64,000 bases of DNA from [Zimmermannella] faecalis ATCC 13722. Lineage in GTDB: Bacteria > Actinomycetota > Actinomycetes > Actinomycetales > Microbacteriaceae. Of the stretch, positions 9,685-17,617 are shown piece after piece; within the stretch, counting starts at the first letter, position 1, and every line of letters starts with the position of its first letter. The notes below the pieces were generated by a model. That model saw nothing but the letters and a program-made list of their open reading frames with translations, searched no databases and had not been told where the DNA came from. Made by a program: the position numbers and the translations under genes. Location of the stretch: the NCBI RefSeq assembly GCF_000381765.1, contig NZ_KB907075.1, positions 248,001-312,000 of the forward strand, read 5' to 3'.

Positions 9685-10314
9685 ATGCCCAACGAGACTC
9701 CCAAGGCCGGTCGCGACGACGAGCCCATCGACGACAACCTCGAGATCGACGACAAGCTCGAGATCGATGACGAGGCGGAGATCGCCGACGACGTGGAGAT
9801 CGAGGACGACACCGAAGTCGACGACGACACCGAGGTCGCCGACGAGACTGAGGTTGATGACGACGAAATCGATGACGACGCCGACGTCGTCTCGGCGGCC
9901 GGAGCAACCAAGCGCAAGAAGGCTGCGAAGAAGCCGCTGACGAAGGCGGAGCAGCGCGAGGCCGCGAAGCGCGAGAAGCGCGCCGAGCGCGAGCGCATCG
10001 AGCGCTCGAAGCAGATCGCGGCCGAGGCCCGGGGCAAGAAGTACGAGCCCAAGGGATCGAGGGGCTCGAAGAGCAGCACCGCGACGCTGACGAAGGAACA
10101 GACCCGCGCATCCGCCTCGGCCGAGGCCCGCGACGGCAACCCCGTCTGGTTCAAGCCGATCATGTTCGGCTTCCTCATCCTCGGGTTCATCTGGATTCTC
10201 GTGTACTACCTGTCGTCTGGCCGCGCGCCGGTCGCGGCGCTCGCCGACTGGAACATCCTCGTCGGCTTCGGCATCGCCCTCGTCGGGTTCCTCATGATGT
10301 CGAACTGGAAATAG
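9685..10314 (+). CDS. crgA: CrgA-family cell division protein with a long acidic N-terminus
   Basis: 209 residues. The last 60 are the recognisable CrgA core: GNPVWFKPIM, a first membrane helix (about 158-176), a short loop, then a second helix (about 189-206) ending MMSNWK. CrgA is a small divisome/elongasome protein that recruits FtsI/PBPs and other division proteins. Known CrgA proteins are roughly 85-95 residues. This one has about 150 extra residues: an Asp/Glu repeat region (about 11-66) followed by a Lys/Arg/Glu-rich helix (about 76-125). The start codon sits just after TAGAAT, which supports the N-terminal choice. Confidence 0.88.
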   Translation: MPNETPKAGRDDEPIDDNLEIDDKLEIDDEAEIADDVEIEDDTEVDDDTEVADETEVDDDEIDDDADVVSAAGATKRKKAAKKPLTKAEQREAAKREKRAERERIERSKQIAAEARGKKYEPKGSRGSKSSTATLTKEQTRASASAEARDGNPVWFKPIMFGFLILGFIWILVYYLSSGRAPVAALADWNILVGFGIALVGFLMMSNWK

Positions 10315-10432
10315 TTATCCACAGGTTTTCCACCGTGTGTGAATGAATTACACCCGTGTAACTCACATCGAATTACACGGGTGTAGTTATCCCCAGGTGT
10401 GGATCAATCTGGGGATAGACAGCTGGGGATAG
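10315..10432. promoter_or_regulatory. DnaA-box-like cluster around an inverted repeat between crgA and rhomboid
   Basis: The convergent gap holds a perfect TTATCCACA (10315-10323), TTATCCCCA (10387-10395), the inverted TGTGGATCA (10398-10406), and two inverted TGGGGATAG copies (10410-10418 and 10424-10432), all DnaA-box-like. Between them lie TTACACCCGTGTAA (10348-10361) and its near-complement TTACACGGGTGTAG (10373-10386). These could fold as a 13-bp stem with an 11-base loop, so a bidirectional terminator is possible, or a pair of operators. The site is about 36 kb from oriC. Confidence 0.55.
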
Positions 10433-10445
10433 AACGCAGCGGCGG

Positions 10446-11408
10446 CTACAGCAGCGTGCCGACGAGCGGCGGCACCGCGATGCAGCACACGCCGACGAGC
10501 ACCTGCAGCCAGAGGCCGAGCACGGGGAGCGTGCGGCGGCCGTTCTTGATGCGCCCGGGCCGCTTGCGACCCCGCTCGAGGTCGAGCATCGTCAGCCAGC
10601 CGCAGAGGAATCCGATGACGAGGCCGCCGAGGTGCGCCTGCCACGAGACGCCGGGGTTGATGAACGACAGCGCGACGTTGATGCCGATGAGCACGAGCAT
10701 CGAGGTGAGGTCTTGCCCGCGCTTTCGCAGCACGAGGAACCAGGCGCCGAACAGACCGAACACGGCACCGGATGCGCCGATCACCCAGCTGCCGGGCGCG
10801 AGCAGGGCGACGGCGAGCGAACCGCCGAGCCCCGAGACGAGGTAGAGCATCGCGAAGCGCAGCGGCCCGATGATGGGCTCGAGGGCGCGCCCGAAGATCC
10901 ACAGCGTGAGCGTGTTCATCGCGAAGTGCAGGAACGAGCTGTGGAGGAACGCCGCCGTGAGCATGCGCCACGGCTCGAACGCGAGCTGACCGTTCGGGTA
11001 GTAGTGCTGCAGGTCGGTGAACTGCGGCGAGTACGAGCCGTACTGGTCGATGAAGCCGCTGCCCGACATCCGCGTGATCCACTGCAGGATGCCGACGACG
11101 GCGATGAGCGCCATGAGCGTGTACGTGGCGGGGCTGCCGCTCCCGAGCAGCCGCTGCCGCAGCTGACCCACGCGGCCGCCGGCGGCCTGACGCCGCTGCT
11201 GCGCGTGCATCCGCTGCTGGCCCTGCACTCGCCCCTGCTGCTCGCGCAGACACTCGGGGCAAATGACGCCAACCGGCGCCTGCGTCTGGCACTCCGGACA
11301 GATCGTGCGCGCGCACCGCTGGCAGAGCACGTAGCTCGGCCGTGACGGGTGGCGGTAACAGAAGTTGTCGGAGTGGTTGCTCGCGGCGCCGGTCGGCGAT
11401 GTCGTCAT
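10446..11408 (-). CDS. Rhomboid-family intramembrane serine protease with zinc ribbon
   Basis: 320 residues. An N-terminal Cys/His region (about 17-55: CYRHP, CQRC, CPEC, CPEC) forms a B-box/zinc-ribbon-like module often fused to actinobacterial rhomboids. The six-helix rhomboid domain (about 95-285) has the catalytic Ser in GASGAVFG (Ser213), His in QAHLGG (His259) and the HSSFLHFAMN helix 2 motif that forms the oxyanion site. The C-terminus has a final hydrophobic helix. It should cut membrane-spanning substrates near their outer ends; no substrate can be named. It converges with crgA. Confidence 0.92.
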   Translation of the reverse strand: MTTSPTGAASNHSDNFCYRHPSRPSYVLCQRCARTICPECQTQAPVGVICPECLREQQGRVQGQQRMHAQQRRQAAGGRVGQLRQRLLGSGSPATYTLMALIAVVGILQWITRMSGSGFIDQYGSYSPQFTDLQHYYPNGQLAFEPWRMLTAAFLHSSFLHFAMNTLTLWIFGRALEPIIGPLRFAMLYLVSGLGGSLAVALLAPGSWVIGASGAVFGLFGAWFLVLRKRGQDLTSMLVLIGINVALSFINPGVSWQAHLGGLVIGFLCGWLTMLDLERGRKRPGRIKNGRRTLPVLGLWLQVLVGVCCIAVPPLVGTLL

Positions 11409-11434
11409 GTCGGGGTGTGGGGAGGGAGGGGTGC

Positions 11435-11974
11435 CTAGAGGCTCTCGACGTCGACCGAGGTGATCACGACGTCTTCGAGCGGCTTGTCGCGCCCGTCGGT
11501 GTCGACGGCCTCGATCGCGTCAACGACCTGCTTCGAGGCGTCGTCGGCGACCTCACCGAAGATCGTGTGCTTGCCCTGCAGCCACGTGGTGGGCACGGTC
11601 GTGATGAAGAACTGCGAGCCGTTCGTGCCGCGGCCCGCGATCTTGCCGGCGTTCGCCATCGCGAGCACGTACGGCTGCGTGAAGTCGAGCTCGGGGTGAA
11701 TCTCGTCGTCGAAGTTGAAGCCGGGGCCGCCGGTGCCCGTGCCCGTGCGGTCGCCGCCCTGCAGCATGAACTGCTTGATGATGCGGTGGAAGACGACGCC
11801 GTCGTAGAACGGTTCCTGCTTGGTCTCGCCCGTTACCGGGTCGGTCCACTCGAGCTCGCCCTTCGCGAGCTGGGTGATGATGTTCACGGTGTTCGGCGCG
11901 TGGTTACCGAAGAGGTTCAGCTTGATGTCGCCGAGGTTGGTGTGCAGCGTCATGACTGCGGTTGCGTTCGTCAT
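11435..11974 (-). CDS. Cyclophilin-type peptidyl-prolyl cis-trans isomerase
   Basis: 179 residues covering one cyclophilin domain without a signal peptide, so cytoplasmic. Active-site signatures are visible: GVVFHRIIKQFMLQGGD, and SQFFITTVPTTWLQGKHTIFG split over the substrate groove. It speeds Xaa-Pro isomerisation during folding. The gene lies upstream of the rhomboid gene on the same strand with a 26-base gap, so the two may be co-transcribed. Cyclophilins often sit in this pknB-to-gyrA neighbourhood in actinobacteria. Confidence 0.94.
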   Translation of the reverse strand: MTNATAVMTLHTNLGDIKLNLFGNHAPNTVNIITQLAKGELEWTDPVTGETKQEPFYDGVVFHRIIKQFMLQGGDRTGTGTGGPGFNFDDEIHPELDFTQPYVLAMANAGKIAGRGTNGSQFFITTVPTTWLQGKHTIFGEVADDASKQVVDAIEAVDTDGRDKPLEDVVITSVDVESL

Positions 11975-12147
11975 GCCGTCATCTTTTCACAGCACCCTCG
12001 GGCGAGCGTGGATGCGCGCGCATCGCCGGGCGAACATGCCCGGCAACACTGCCCGACAACTCAGGAACTCGCGACCGATGCGTGACAAGATACGAGGGAA
12101 CGCACACGATGCGTGTGAACGCTTATTGTGAACGCCGGAGGATAAAG

Positions 12148-12771
12148 ATGGCACTTTCCCGCAAGAACCAGCGCAAGCTCAACCGACTTCGCCAGGACGC
12201 CGAGCGCCTCTGGTCGGAGCAGCAGTCGGTGTTCTCGAAGGCCCGCGACCTCGCTGGTCGCGCTGGCGGTGAGGCTCGCAGCTACGCCGACAAGGAGATC
12301 GTGCCGGTTATTCGCAAGACCGTCGACAACGACATCCGCCCCGCGTTCGACCGCGGCGTCACCCAGGGCCGCCGCGTGCTCGCGGGTGCGAGCGACAAGT
12401 TCCAGCACCGCGTGCTCCCGGCCGTCGCCCAGGCGGGCGGCAGCGTGACCGGCGCCGTGCGCGAGTTCGTCGACAACAACCAGACGCTGCAGAACATCCA
12501 GTCGACCGCGCAGGACTTCGGCAAGCAGGCCTCGGCGAACGTCGGCAAGGTGCAGGCGCGCATCGCGAAGGAGCAAAAGAAGCTCGAGAAGCAGGCGAAG
12601 AAGCAGCAGAAGTCGGGCCCCGGCGTCGGCGGCTGGTTCCTCATCGGCGCCGGCGTCGCGTCGCTCGCGGCCGTTGGCTACGCCCTCTGGCAGACCTTCC
12701 GTGCCGACGACGACCTCTGGATCGCCGACGAGGAGCTCGACGCTCCCGTGAAGACCGTCACGAACAACTAG
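12148..12771 (+). CDS. Helical protein with C-terminal membrane anchor, unknown function
   Basis: 207 residues from ATG 12148, chosen because GGAGG lies 7 bases upstream; a longer frame to 11962 would run antisense through the cyclophilin start. The N-terminal 30 residues are basic and helical (LSRKNQRKLNRLRQDAERL). A long amphipathic helical region follows with repeated Ala/Gln/Lys and coiled-coil character (about 130-165, rich in KKLEKQAKKQQK). Then comes one membrane helix (about 170-190) and an acidic tail containing DDLWIADEELDAPVKTV. I do not recognise a characterised family. The strong hairpin just downstream closes this transcript. Confidence 0.8.
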   Translation: MALSRKNQRKLNRLRQDAERLWSEQQSVFSKARDLAGRAGGEARSYADKEIVPVIRKTVDNDIRPAFDRGVTQGRRVLAGASDKFQHRVLPAVAQAGGSVTGAVREFVDNNQTLQNIQSTAQDFGKQASANVGKVQARIAKEQKKLEKQAKKQQKSGPGVGGWFLIGAGVASLAAVGYALWQTFRADDDLWIADEELDAPVKTVTNN

Positions 12772-12789
12772 GTCGCACCGACCAACCAA

Positions 12790-12830
12790 GCGGGGGGCCG
12801 GATACGCAGCACGCGTATCCGGCCCCCCGC
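12790..12830. terminator. Strong hairpin terminator between convergent genes
   Basis: An 18-bp perfect GC-rich stem (arms 12790-12807 and 12813-12830) with a 5-base loop lies between the anchored helical protein (+) and the NUDIX gene (-). There is no long T-run on either side, but such stems usually serve as bidirectional terminators in high-GC actinobacteria. Confidence 0.85.
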
Positions 12831-12838
12831 TTCGTTCG

Positions 12839-13381
12839 CTATTCGTCGCCGGTGTCGAGCTCGTCGACCGCCGCAAGGTCGTCGCCCTCCACCTGTATCG
12901 GCTTCGCGGCGCGGCGCTTCGGCCCGCCGAGGCCCTCGAGGTGCCCGTTGCGCGGGCGCTCGTGGTACAGCCGCATCGCGACCCGCACAAGCGACACGGT
13001 CTGGAGCGACTTCACCTCGCGCAGGTCGAACCAGCGCGCCTCGTCGGTCGTGCCGTTCTCTTCGGCGCGCAGCTCGCCGCCGATCACGCTCGCGAGGTAG
13101 ACGACGCGCACGTTCTGCAGCGGCGCCTCGGCCGGGCGGCCCTTGCGGCGCCGGTTGCGGCCGTTGACGATGATCGAGTCGAGGCCGAGCAGCTGGTCGA
13201 GCTGGGCGTGGTAGCCGGTTTCTTCCCAAATCTCGCGCACGGCCGCGTCGTGCGGATCTTCCCCCGCCTCGATGCCGCCGCCGGGCAGAGTCCAGCCGGA
13301 GCGTCCCCGGGAGTTCCAATGCGCGAGCAAGATCTGACGTTCGCGAACGATGACGCCGTAGGCGCCGACCCGGAATCGCAC
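12839..13381 (-). CDS. NUDIX hydrolase
   Basis: 180 residues from a GTG start. The complete Nudix box is visible (GGGIEAGEDPHDAAVREIWEETGY, about residues 36-59), which binds Mg2+ for hydrolysis of nucleoside-diphosphate-X bonds. The surrounding fold (GAYGVIVRERQILLAHW, WTLPGG) is typical of ADP-ribose or mutator-type enzymes, but the substrate cannot be read from sequence. The C-terminal 40 residues are polar and variable. It faces the anchored helical protein across the terminator and is divergent from the SDR gene. Confidence 0.9.
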   Translation of the reverse strand: MRFRVGAYGVIVRERQILLAHWNSRGRSGWTLPGGGIEAGEDPHDAAVREIWEETGYHAQLDQLLGLDSIIVNGRNRRRKGRPAEAPLQNVRVVYLASVIGGELRAEENGTTDEARWFDLREVKSLQTVSLVRVAMRLYHERPRNGHLEGLGGPKRRAAKPIQVEGDDLAAVDELDTGDE

Positions 13382-13575
13382 CTGGACTCCCTTCGTCGCG
13401 TCCTCAGCGTCGCACGTGCTTCGTGCGACTCAACGTTCAAGTTTACGTGGAAGTTTCGCGGTCACGGCTGAGGGCGCGCACAGCGTCATCGAGGCGAGTG
13501 CGGGCCCGGGGATATACTCGCCCGCGGATCCGGTCACCGACGACCGGATCGCGATGACACGGAGGCACCGACACA

Positions 13576-14415
13576 ATGACCGACACCCCCACCCTCGCAG
13601 GCAAGACGATCATCATGTCCGGCGGCAGCCGCGGAATCGGGCTCGCGATCGCGAAGCGGGCGGCGCAGGATGGCGCACAGGTCGCGATCATCGCGAAGAC
13701 CGACCAGCCGCATCCGAAGCTCGAGGGAACCGTGCACACGGCGGCCGACGAGATCCGTCGGGCGGGCGAGGCGGCCGGTGGCCGGGCCCTCGCGATCGTC
13801 GGCGACGTGCGCGACGAGGCGTCGGTGCAGGATGCGGTGAGCGCGACGGTCGCCGAGTTCGGCGGCATCGACATCGTCGTGAACAACGCGTCGGCGATCA
13901 ACCTCGGCGGGTCGGAGCAGATCGACATGAAGCGCTTCGACCTCATGCACGACATCAACACGCGCGGCACGTTCCTGCTCACGCGCACCGCGCTGCCGCA
14001 CCTGCACAAGTCGGAAGACCCGCGCATCCTCACCCTCTCGCCGCCCGTGAACCTCTCGCCGAAGTGGCTCGGCGCGTTCCCCGGCTACATGCTCGCGAAG
14101 TACGGCATGACGCTCGCGACGCTCGGCATCGGCCTCGAGGCGCACGTCACCGCGACCTGCCTTTGGCCGCGCACGACGATTCAGACCGCGGCGGTGCTGA
14201 ACATCCTCGGTGGCGAGGAGACGTATCGGCGCTCCCGCACGGTCGAGGTGTACTCCGACTCGGCGCACCTCGTGCTCACGGCCGAGCCGAGCGCCGTCGC
14301 CGGGCAGACCCTGCTCTGCGAAGACGTGCTCGCCGACGCGGGCATCACCGACCTGTCGCGCTACTCCCCCGGCGCCGACGAGTCGGAGCTGCACCCCGAC
14401 GTGTTCGTCGACTAG
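13576..14415 (+). CDS. Short-chain dehydrogenase/reductase (HSDL2-like)
   Basis: 279 residues. The cofactor loop SGGSRGIGLAIA (about 15-26), the NNAS motif and the catalytic Tyr/Lys pair in GYMLAKYGMT are all present. The long insert after the cofactor loop (KTDQPHPKLEGTVHTAADEI) and the LSPPVNLSPKW region resemble the HSDL2 branch of SDRs, which are NADP-dependent and often tied to fatty-acyl or hydroxy-compound oxidation. It ends in a 4-base convergent overlap with the AraC regulator, next to the StyA/StyB-type genes, so a role with that pathway is possible but unproven. Confidence 0.9.
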   Translation: MTDTPTLAGKTIIMSGGSRGIGLAIAKRAAQDGAQVAIIAKTDQPHPKLEGTVHTAADEIRRAGEAAGGRALAIVGDVRDEASVQDAVSATVAEFGGIDIVVNNASAINLGGSEQIDMKRFDLMHDINTRGTFLLTRTALPHLHKSEDPRILTLSPPVNLSPKWLGAFPGYMLAKYGMTLATLGIGLEAHVTATCLWPRTTIQTAAVLNILGGEETYRRSRTVEVYSDSAHLVLTAEPSAVAGQTLLCEDVLADAGITDLSRYSPGADESELHPDVFVD

Positions 14416-15392
14416 CTCGCGGCGCGGGCGAGGGTCTCCGACGGCAGCTCGTCGAAGAGCTCGCGGTACCGCTGCGCGAAGCGGCCGAGGTGCACGAAGC
14501 CGTTCGCGATCGCGATGTCGCGCACCGACTCCGCCCCGCCGGTCTTCAGCTCGCGCCGCACCCGGTGCATCCGGTCGACTCGCTGATACCCGAGCGGAGT
14601 GACGCCGAGCCGACGGCGAAACGCGAGCTGAAGCGCGCGGCCGGTGACGCCGGTGATGCCCGCGAGCGCGTCGAGCGAAAGCGGCGCGCCGACGGTCGAG
14701 GCGATCACCTCCCGCGCCTGATCGACGATGTCGACGGGCACCGGGAACCTCGCCTCGGCCTCGCCCGGGGTCGCGGCGAGCATGAGCGAGATGAACCCAC
14801 CGATCGTGCGTTCGGAGTAGTAGCGCGCGAGCCCCGCATCCACCTCGTGTGCCGAGGTCGGCAGGTGCATGACGCCGCGCACGAACTCGAGCCAGCGCAG
14901 GCCGGTGCCTTCGCCGACGTCGAGCGAGACGGGGAGCCGCTCGGGGTCGAAGGGCACGTCGCCCCAGTACCGCACGACGGCCCGGTCGACAACCTCGCGG
15001 CGCATCTTGATGCCGAGCATGACGCTCGGCCGGTCCCACCCGTGAATCGCGATCGGCACGTGGAGCCCGTTCACCTGGGCGCGCCCCGAGTTGACCTGCA
15101 CCCGGTCGTCACCGTCGACGGCGATGCGCAGGTTGCCGAGCACGGCCGCGTTCACCTGGTAGTCGTTCTGGTGTTCGGCCCGGGTCTCGATGACGATGCC
15201 CGTCGAGTACCGCAGCGTGCCGACGGTCGTGCCGGGCAGCAGCATCGACTTGTAGTTCATCGTGAACTGCTGCCCGCCGTGCACGGGCGTGAGGCGGTGC
15301 GGGTACCAGATCTGCTCGCCGATCGCGCGGGCGTGGTCAACGTCAGAGGCGGTATTCCGCACCTCGAGCGGAAGCGAGGTCAGCTCGGTCAT
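14412..15392 (-). CDS. AraC-family transcriptional regulator
   Basis: 326 residues. The N-terminal about 190 residues form an AraC-binding-like sensor domain (AraC/CbtR type, with FTMNYKSMLLPGTTVGTLRYS). The C-terminal about 100 hold two helix-turn-helix units: LSLDALAGITGVTGRALQLAFRRRLGVTP, then VRDIAIANGFVHLGRFAQRYRELF. It is the last gene of the StyA/EthD/StyB run on the minus strand, 46 bases after the flavin reductase, so it is a natural candidate to control that set. The inducer is unknown. Confidence 0.92.
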   Translation of the reverse strand: MTELTSLPLEVRNTASDVDHARAIGEQIWYPHRLTPVHGGQQFTMNYKSMLLPGTTVGTLRYSTGIVIETRAEHQNDYQVNAAVLGNLRIAVDGDDRVQVNSGRAQVNGLHVPIAIHGWDRPSVMLGIKMRREVVDRAVVRYWGDVPFDPERLPVSLDVGEGTGLRWLEFVRGVMHLPTSAHEVDAGLARYYSERTIGGFISLMLAATPGEAEARFPVPVDIVDQAREVIASTVGAPLSLDALAGITGVTGRALQLAFRRRLGVTPLGYQRVDRMHRVRRELKTGGAESVRDIAIANGFVHLGRFAQRYRELFDELPSETLARAAS

Positions 15393-15438
15393 GGCGCGAT
15401 CTCCTCCCTGAATCTTCGCGATGGATGTGCGCCGCGGC

Positions 15439-15939
15439 TCAGTATGCGCCGCTGCCCACCTGGTGAAAGCTGCGCGAGTCGTACACGAGCCCGCCCCGGC
15501 CCGACCGGGTGCGCAGTTCGTCGACGGCGACGAACAGCACCGTGTGGGTGCCGTGCTCGACTCGGTCGATGATGGTGCCGGCGACGGCGACTCGGGCGTC
15601 GCGCAGGGTCGGCAGGCCGTCGAGATCGCTCCAGACGTCCCACGCGAACCGTTCGGCCATCTCGACCCCGGTCTGCCCCGCGAAGTGCATCGCGAGCAGC
15701 TCCTGGTTGCCGGTGAGCACGTTCACCGCGAGGCGGCCGTTCTCGACGAAGATGTCGCGGGCGCGGCTCGATCGGTTGATGCAGACGATGACGGTCGCCG
15801 GGTCGTCAGAGCCGCGGCAGACGGCGCTCACCGTCAGCCCGAGTTTTCCGGCGGGCCCGTCGGTCGAGATGATGTTCACCGCCGAGGTGAGCTGCGACAT
15901 CGCCCGCTTGAACTCGCGCGTGCGGTCGAGCTCGCTCAT
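15439..15939 (-). CDS. Flavin reductase, partner of a two-component monooxygenase (StyB-like)
   Basis: 166 residues of the flavin-reductase-like split-barrel fold. Typical stretches are FKRAMSQLTSAVNIIST near the start, LTVSAVCRGSDDPATVIVCINRSS, the FVENGRLAVNVL core and the closing GGLVYDSRSFHQV. Such enzymes use NAD(P)H to reduce free FAD/FMN and pass it to an oxygenase. It overlaps the EthD gene by 4 bases, and the StyA-like oxygenase lies just upstream. This arrangement matches styrene or indole monooxygenase reductase components. Confidence 0.9.
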   Translation of the reverse strand: MSELDRTREFKRAMSQLTSAVNIISTDGPAGKLGLTVSAVCRGSDDPATVIVCINRSSRARDIFVENGRLAVNVLTGNQELLAMHFAGQTGVEMAERFAWDVWSDLDGLPTLRDARVAVAGTIIDRVEHGTHTVLFVAVDELRTRSGRGGLVYDSRSFHQVGSGAY

Positions 15940-16256
15940 GGCAGGGCTCCCTCGGTCGTCTCATAGTCGAGCACGATCGCGCCGCCGGTGGCGTAGTTCG
16001 GCACGTCGGCGCCGACGGCCGCGCCCTCGGGCGACGACATGGCGGCGCGGAACGCGTCGACGTCGTCGAACTCGGCCTCGAACAGGGCGAAATACGGGGC
16101 GGGGCTGCCGTCGGCCTGCGGCGCGATGTCGGTCGTGTAGCGCCACGCGCGAAGTCCCGGGAGCTGCTTCGCGAGCGGCAGGTGCGTGCGCTCGTAGTAC
16201 GAGACGAACTCGGCGCGGTCGGTGGGCTCGGGGTAGAGCACGAGCAGCTTGTGCAT
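15936..16256 (-). CDS. EthD-family small protein
   Basis: 106 residues with the EthD/dimeric alpha-beta-barrel pattern: LLVLYPEPTDRAEFVSYYERTHLPLAKQLPGLRAW, then APYFALFEAEFDDVDAFRAAMSSPEG. EthD-like proteins often accompany oxygenases and may assist substrate handling or ring chemistry, though few have a proven reaction. It lies between the StyA-like and StyB-like genes and overlaps the latter by 4 bases. EthD was first named from an ether-degradation gene cluster. Confidence 0.85.
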   Translation of the reverse strand: MHKLLVLYPEPTDRAEFVSYYERTHLPLAKQLPGLRAWRYTTDIAPQADGSPAPYFALFEAEFDDVDAFRAAMSSPEGAAVGADVPNYATGGAIVLDYETTEGALP

Positions 16257-16270
16257 GAGCGATCCTTTCG

Positions 16271-17494
16271 TCAGCGGACTACCGCGGCGGTGCGGGCGTC
16301 AACTCGTGCCTGCGATGCAAGCAGATCAAGCTGACGGGTGGGGTAATTGAAGTTCTCGGTGAACTCGTCGGCGAGCGCCTTGTCGGTGACCATCGCGCTG
16401 AAGAACTGCCCGATGCGGTCGTGGCCGGGCGTCGCGATCATCATGTTCACCCAGTCGTTCGCGGCCTCGACGCGCTCGGCCCGACGGCGGGCGACCTTGC
16501 GCAGGAAGTGCTCGTCGTAGACGTCGTCTTCGGCAAACACGGCGGCCGTGTCTTTCGCCGAGTTCGCCGCGGCGTTGCCGCCCTGCGCCGTGACCGGGTC
16601 GACCGTGAGGTGCACGTCGCCGAGCGCGAGCAGGAACTTGCCGTTCGGCAGCTGAATGTAGTCCTCGCGCAGCGATGGGGCGAACGCGCCCTGCAGCACA
16701 TCCTTGTCGCTCGTGAGCTTGAAGTTGTCGTGGTCGACGCGATCGAACACGGGCGGGTAGTGCGTCTTCAGCACGTCGAGGATGCGCTGGCGGAAGCCCT
16801 CCGGATCCTCGTGCTGCTTCTGCGAGTTGAGAACGTCCTGCGTGCCGCCGGGCACGCTCTCGAACAGCAGCGCGTGCACGCGGCCGGCGTGGCTCCAGAT
16901 CGGGATGACGAGGAGCTCGCCGACGCCGGGAACGACGTTGACGGCGACGCCGGCCGGGTCGTACTCGCGCACGCCGTGCCAGAGGCTCAGCGTGAGGTTG
17001 CGCTGCGGCTTCGCGTAGGGCGACTTGTCTTCGCGCTTCGGGAACATCGCGCCGATCTCGCCCTTACCGGTCGAGACGACGACGAGGTCGTACTGCTCGG
17101 TGAGGGCCTCGAGGCCGGCGCGGTCGAGCTCGCGAATGATGAGCTCGCCGCCGCGCTGCTCGAACTCGCGCATGAGGCGCGGCAGGTAGATGCGGTAGTC
17201 GATCACGCGCGACGGCATCGTGAAGTCGCCGTAGAACTCGCGATCTTCGCCCCAGCCGTTGTAGTGATAGTGGCGGTAGTAGTACGCGTCGACGTCGGGC
17301 CAGTCGCCGATGCCGAGCTGGTTCTCGATCGCCTGCGTCACGTGCATGTGCGAGACGCTGTTCATGATGCGGCCGTCAAACACCTCCTGCGCCGTGCGAT
17401 TAGTGAAAATCGTCACCTCCTTGCCCTGTTGCAGCAGGTGGAGGCCGAGGTGCAGGCCAGCGACGCCGGCGCCGACGATTGCGATGTGCGGCAT
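16271..17494 (-). CDS. FAD-dependent styrene/indole monooxygenase-type epoxidase (StyA-like)
   Basis: 407 residues. The Rossmann FAD fingerprint GAGVAG is at 8-13, followed by the long group-E flavoprotein monooxygenase domain. Family-like landmarks include RIMNSVSHMHVTQ, LVVVSTGKGEIGAMFP, and near the C-terminus GDVHLTVDPVTAQGGNAA, the second FAD-binding motif. Group-E enzymes take reduced FAD from a separate reductase (the StyB-like gene downstream) and epoxidise styrene, indole or related aryl alkenes. No styrene oxide isomerase or aldehyde dehydrogenase is nearby, so indole or another substrate is as likely as styrene. Confidence 0.88.
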   Translation of the reverse strand: MPHIAIVGAGVAGLHLGLHLLQQGKEVTIFTNRTAQEVFDGRIMNSVSHMHVTQAIENQLGIGDWPDVDAYYYRHYHYNGWGEDREFYGDFTMPSRVIDYRIYLPRLMREFEQRGGELIIRELDRAGLEALTEQYDLVVVSTGKGEIGAMFPKREDKSPYAKPQRNLTLSLWHGVREYDPAGVAVNVVPGVGELLVIPIWSHAGRVHALLFESVPGGTQDVLNSQKQHEDPEGFRQRILDVLKTHYPPVFDRVDHDNFKLTSDKDVLQGAFAPSLREDYIQLPNGKFLLALGDVHLTVDPVTAQGGNAAANSAKDTAAVFAEDDVYDEHFLRKVARRRAERVEAANDWVNMMIATPGHDRIGQFFSAMVTDKALADEFTENFNYPTRQLDLLASQARVDARTAAVVR

Positions 17495-17617
17495 AGGTTC
17501 ACTCCTTTGAGAACGTGTGCGGGGTCGGCCGCGCTGCGGTGCGCGGGTCGACGTGCTCTCAAGGTATTTGCCAGTGCAGCCGCTGGCGGAGGAGTTCGTT
17601 TTCTGGATACTCGGCGG

